Shown piece by piece: positions 61,343 to 64,000 of a stretch of DNA of 64,000 bases (position 1 is its first letter; each line of letters begins with the position of its first letter). Both the position numbers and the translations under genes were made by a program. The notes beneath the pieces are model-generated. The model ran no database searches and was not told the DNA's origin. It saw only the letters and a program-made list of their open reading frames with translations. The DNA is taken from contig OZ244895.1 in the NCBI GenBank assembly GCA_965221555.1, positions 124,001-188,000 of the forward strand, given 5' to 3'. The DNA is from JAJEAD01 sp965221555 (GTDB taxonomy: Bacteria > Pseudomonadota > Gammaproteobacteria > HK1).

Positions 61343-62668
61343 TCACGGACCGCGGTAGGGCGACCATGCCGGCTCGCGTACCGCACCTTGTTGAACACCG
61401 AGTCGCTGGCGCATGCGACCGTCGGTGGATACCGCGGCCAGGACGCTGACGCCGTTGTCGATGGTCGAGTAGAGGATCATACCCCCATTGGGCGCAAAGC
61501 TGGGCGACTCGTCGAGCTCGGTCTCGGTGAGCACGCCCAGTGCGCCGGTTTCCAGATCCAGCACCGCGATTCGGAACTCGTGCTCGCGCTGATGCACCAG
61601 GGCGAGCCGGCTCCCGTCGGGGGAGTAGCGGGGCCGTGCGTTGTACCGGCCTTCGAATGTCCGCCGGACCGGCTTGCCACCCTCCAGATCGACCGTGTAG
61701 ACCTGGGCCCGGCCGCTGCGATCGGAAGTGAAGGCCAGGGTGCTTCCATCCGGCGACCACGCCGCCTCGGTGTCGATCGAGCTGTTGAACGTGACCCGGC
61801 GCAAGCGGTTGCTGGCAAGCTCGAGCGTGTAGATCTCCGCGTTGCCGTCCTTGGACAGGGTAAGCGCGAGCCGGGTGCCGTCGGGCGACCACGCCGGAGC
61901 CCCGTTCACTCCCGGAAGGCTGGACGCCACCGAGCGCTGCCCGGTGGACAGATCCTGGATGAAGATGCGGGGCTCGCGGTTCTCGTAGGACACGTAGGCC
62001 AGACGCTGCCCGTCGGGGGACCAGGCGGGGGAGAGCACCGGTTCGGGGGAATCCAGGATCGTGAAGGGGTTGTGGCCATCGCTGTCGGCGATGTGCAAGG
62101 AGTAGCGCCTCTCGTCATCCTGATTGCGCCGCTCGGTGACATAGGCGATACGGGTATCGAAGGCGCCCCGCTCCCCGGTCAGCGCTTCGTAAATGATGTC
62201 GCTTATCCGATGCGCGACGCGCCGGAGCCCCTCGCGTTGAATGTCCGCGAACTCGACCCCGGCGATCTGGCGGGCGCGAAACACATCCAGGAGGTGGAAA
62301 GTGATCCGGTAACTTCCCGGCTGCGGCTCCGCCACCCGGCCGACGACGAGGTTGGCGGCGCCGAGGATGCGAAAGTCGCTGTATCGCACGTCCGCCGCGC
62401 GGGCCGGCCGACTCGGCAAATCCGCATAGGGAACGGGGACGTAGCGCCCGGTCCGGGCAAGATCGTCGGCGACGATCTGGGCGAGGCGTTCCGGGGCCTC
62501 ACCCGCTCCCTGCCATCCGAAGGGCACCACCGCGATCGGTTCGGCCGCCTCGATGCTCCGGGTGATGCGGATGGTGAGGATCTCTTCGGCGATCGCGTTC
62601 TGGATGCCCGGCAGCAGCAAGAGAGCCAGCAAGACCCCGGCGGTCATCAGTCTTGTCGATTCGCGCAA
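61343..62668 (-). CDS. tolB: Tol-Pal system beta-propeller protein TolB
   Basis: 441 residues. Signal peptide LMTAGVLLALLLLPGIQNAIA, N-terminal domain, then six-bladed propeller with repeated AWSPDGQRLAYVS and AWSPDGSTLAFTS units. It works in the periplasm between TolA and Pal. A TTG start at 62668 lies right after the tolA stop with GAGG upstream; ATG 62647 is possible. Confidence 0.95.
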   Translation of the reverse strand: MRESTRLMTAGVLLALLLLPGIQNAIAEEILTIRITRSIEAAEPIAVVPFGWQGAGEAPERLAQIVADDLARTGRYVPVPYADLPSRPARAADVRYSDFRILGAANLVVGRVAEPQPGSYRITFHLLDVFRARQIAGVEFADIQREGLRRVAHRISDIIYEALTGERGAFDTRIAYVTERRNQDDERRYSLHIADSDGHNPFTILDSPEPVLSPAWSPDGQRLAYVSYENREPRIFIQDLSTGQRSVASSLPGVNGAPAWSPDGTRLALTLSKDGNAEIYTLELASNRLRRVTFNSSIDTEAAWSPDGSTLAFTSDRSGRAQVYTVDLEGGKPVRRTFEGRYNARPRYSPDGSRLALVHQREHEFRIAVLDLETGALGVLTETELDESPSFAPNGGMILYSTIDNGVSVLAAVSTDGRMRQRLGVQQGAVREPAWSPYRGP

Positions 62669-62672
62669 TGCA

Positions 62673-63851
62673 CTAGCCCTCGGGATCGAACACGAACTGC
62701 AGGTCGCGACTGAAGAGACTCTCGTCCTGGGGCAGGGGCAAGGGAGAAGACCTCAACACCGCGTTCTGCACGGAAGTATCAAAGTCTCGATTACCGCTGC
62801 TTTCGACGATCTCCACCGTCAATACGCGCCCACTGGATGCCTGGGAAACACGCACGATACACGCGAGCTGCGCGGGCGCCCCCGGCGGGCGAATCCAGTT
62901 TCGTTCCACCGCCGCCTTGATGGCCAGACTGTATTCCGCGAGCAGTTTGTCGCGCAAGCGGGTCTGCGCGCGCGCGAGCTCTTCCTCGTCCTCCGCCAGC
63001 GCGCTCTCGAAGGCGCGCTTGGCTTCCTCCGCGCGTCGGGTCTCCTCGCGCTGCTTCGCCTCGGCCTCGGCGCGCCTCTTCTCCTCTTCCGCCCGTTTTT
63101 GCTCTTCTTCTATCCGTCTGCGCTCCTCTTCCACACGCTTCTCTTCCTCTTGCGCTCTTCTTCGCTCCTCCTCCTTGCGCCGCTCCTCCGCTTCCGCGAC
63201 TTTGCGCTGCTCCTCGACCCGGCGTCTCTCACGCTCCGCCGCCTGCCGTTTCTCCTGTGCATCGCGCAGTTCCTGCTCGACGCGCTGCTTCTGCGCTTCC
63301 GCGAGGCGGGTCTGCTCCTCGATGCGACGCTTCTGGTCCTCCAGCGCCGTGGTCTCCTGCGCAAGCTGGTCGAGCTCGGCTTCGCGTTGCCGGGCGAGAT
63401 TCTCCTCCTCGCGCTTCAGCTGTTCGATCCGCTCCAGCTGCTCGCGCTGCTCGCGCTGCAGCTCGTCGAGTCGCTCCTCCTCTTCGCGGCTGCGCACATT
63501 GATCGTCTGCTCGTGCTCGCGCCTCAGATCGGAGAGCTCCTCCTTCACCTGCGCGAGGCGCCGCTCTTCGGACAAGCGCTCGCTGCGGGCTTCCTCCACC
63601 TCCTGCTCCATCCTTGCCAGGCGTTCGCGCTCACGTTCGCGCTCGCGCAGTTCCTGGCGTTTGAGCTCCGCGACCTGCGCCGCGACCTGGCTCTCATCCA
63701 GCACCATCGCCTGTATCGGGGGCGCCGATCGCGTATCGGCCACGCGCGGGCGCCAATCCAGACTCACGAGCAAGACCCCGAAAAGCACCACGTGAACCGC
63801 CGTTGCGAGCAGCAGTGCACTGGTATTGTCGAAGAGCCTGCGGAAACTCAC
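62673..63851 (-). CDS. tolA: Cell envelope protein TolA
   Basis: 392 residues. One TM helix (ALLLATAVHVVLFGVLLVSL, about 12-31), a very long charged coiled coil rich in Glu, Arg, Gln and Ala (about 60-290), and the globular domain III with LAIKAAVERNWIRPPGA and SGNRDFDTSVQNAVL. It spans the periplasm and couples TolQR to Pal. GTG start at 63851. Confidence 0.95.
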   Translation of the reverse strand: MSFRRLFDNTSALLLATAVHVVLFGVLLVSLDWRPRVADTRSAPPIQAMVLDESQVAAQVAELKRQELRERERERERLARMEQEVEEARSERLSEERRLAQVKEELSDLRREHEQTINVRSREEEERLDELQREQREQLERIEQLKREEENLARQREAELDQLAQETTALEDQKRRIEEQTRLAEAQKQRVEQELRDAQEKRQAAERERRRVEEQRKVAEAEERRKEEERRRAQEEEKRVEEERRRIEEEQKRAEEEKRRAEAEAKQREETRRAEEAKRAFESALAEDEEELARAQTRLRDKLLAEYSLAIKAAVERNWIRPPGAPAQLACIVRVSQASSGRVLTVEIVESSGNRDFDTSVQNAVLRSSPLPLPQDESLFSRDLQFVFDPEG

Positions 63852-63894
63852 GCGTCAGGCCACCCGCTCGTGCCTCGACGAATCCCGCCCGCCG

Positions 63895-64000
63895 TCAGCC
63901 GGAGGCGCCCGGCTCGGTCATCAGCCCGACGCTCGGCACTCCGGCCCCCTGCAGCAGACTCATCAGCACGACGACATCACCGTAGGAAACGTTGCGGTCT
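63895..64000 (-). CDS. tolR: TolR, C-terminal fragment (gene continues past window edge)
   Basis: The last 34 residues read RNVSYGDVVVLMSLLQGAG then VPSVGLMTEP, the C-terminal end of the ExbD/TolR periplasmic domain. The stop at 63895 lies 43 bp before the tolA start. The order tolR-tolA-tolB-pal-cpoB is the standard gammaproteobacterial one. Confidence 0.93.
   Translation of the reverse strand, partial: DRNVSYGDVVVLMSLLQGAGVPSVGLMTEPGASG

Noticed and set aside
62917..63795. Long Ser/Arg-rich frame antisense to tolA
   Set aside because: It mirrors the codon pattern of the TolA coiled coil; the composition is an artefact of the opposite strand.

Overview
The window looks like a piece of a GC-rich gammaproteobacterial chromosome (about two-thirds G+C by eye). 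The right end carries two typical gammaproteobacterial envelope blocks: lptC-lptA-lptB-hpf-ptsN followed by a stand-alone RapZ C-terminal domain, and tolR-tolA-tolB-pal-cpoB. AmgK/MurU cell-wall recycling genes sit next to them. The rest is a loosely packed catabolic and accessory region rich in PLP, flavin and M24-peptidase enzymes. No rRNA, tRNA or CRISPR array was seen.

Layout. 1-2.9 kb: 3' part of a xanthine-dehydrogenase-type molybdenum subunit, a MoaD/ThiS-like protein and an esterase. 3.2-7.8 kb: ectoine/hydroxyectoine breakdown genes (EutB, EutC, EutD/DoeA-like) followed by a 5-aminolevulinate synthase. 8-9.7 kb: a HipBA toxin-antitoxin pair. 9.9-22.1 kb: amidotransferase, two luciferase-like oxidoreductases, amine oxidase, D-aminoacylase, a dimethylglycine/sarcosine dehydrogenase-like enzyme and a TMADH-like old yellow enzyme, together suggesting use of N-methylated and D-amino compounds. 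22.4-35.4 kb is a mobile zone: toxin-antitoxin modules, Na+/Ca2+ and Na+/H+ antiporters, an IS3-family relic split by an IS1380-family insertion, an AT-richer three-gene cassette that looks like a graspetide (ATP-grasp RiPP) system at 29.3-31.1 kb, a decayed copy of the 22.5 kb toxin-antitoxin pair, and two small heat-shock proteins. 35.7-52.5 kb: MFS transporter, M24 peptidase, a polyamine-type ABC transporter, homocysteine S-methyltransferase-like protein, alanine dehydrogenase, Tag glycosylase, SDR, GcvT-like protein and a nucleobase permease with an unusual C-terminal domain. 52.6-64 kb: the cell-envelope blocks.

Two results stand out. First, the precursor / ATP-grasp ligase / membrane protein cassette at 29274-31073 has a 4-base ATGA overlap between precursor and ligase and base composition unlike its surroundings. 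Second, a family of 176-190 bp non-coding elements with CCCGC...GCGGG ends fills many intergenic gaps. The cleanest copies are flanked by 4-bp TTAG or CTAA duplications. The IS1380-family element at 26404-28161 has matching ends and exactly the same kind of 4-bp duplication, so it, or a relative, is a good candidate for the enzyme that moved them. A longer variant of the element occurs three times, once with a short copy inserted inside it.
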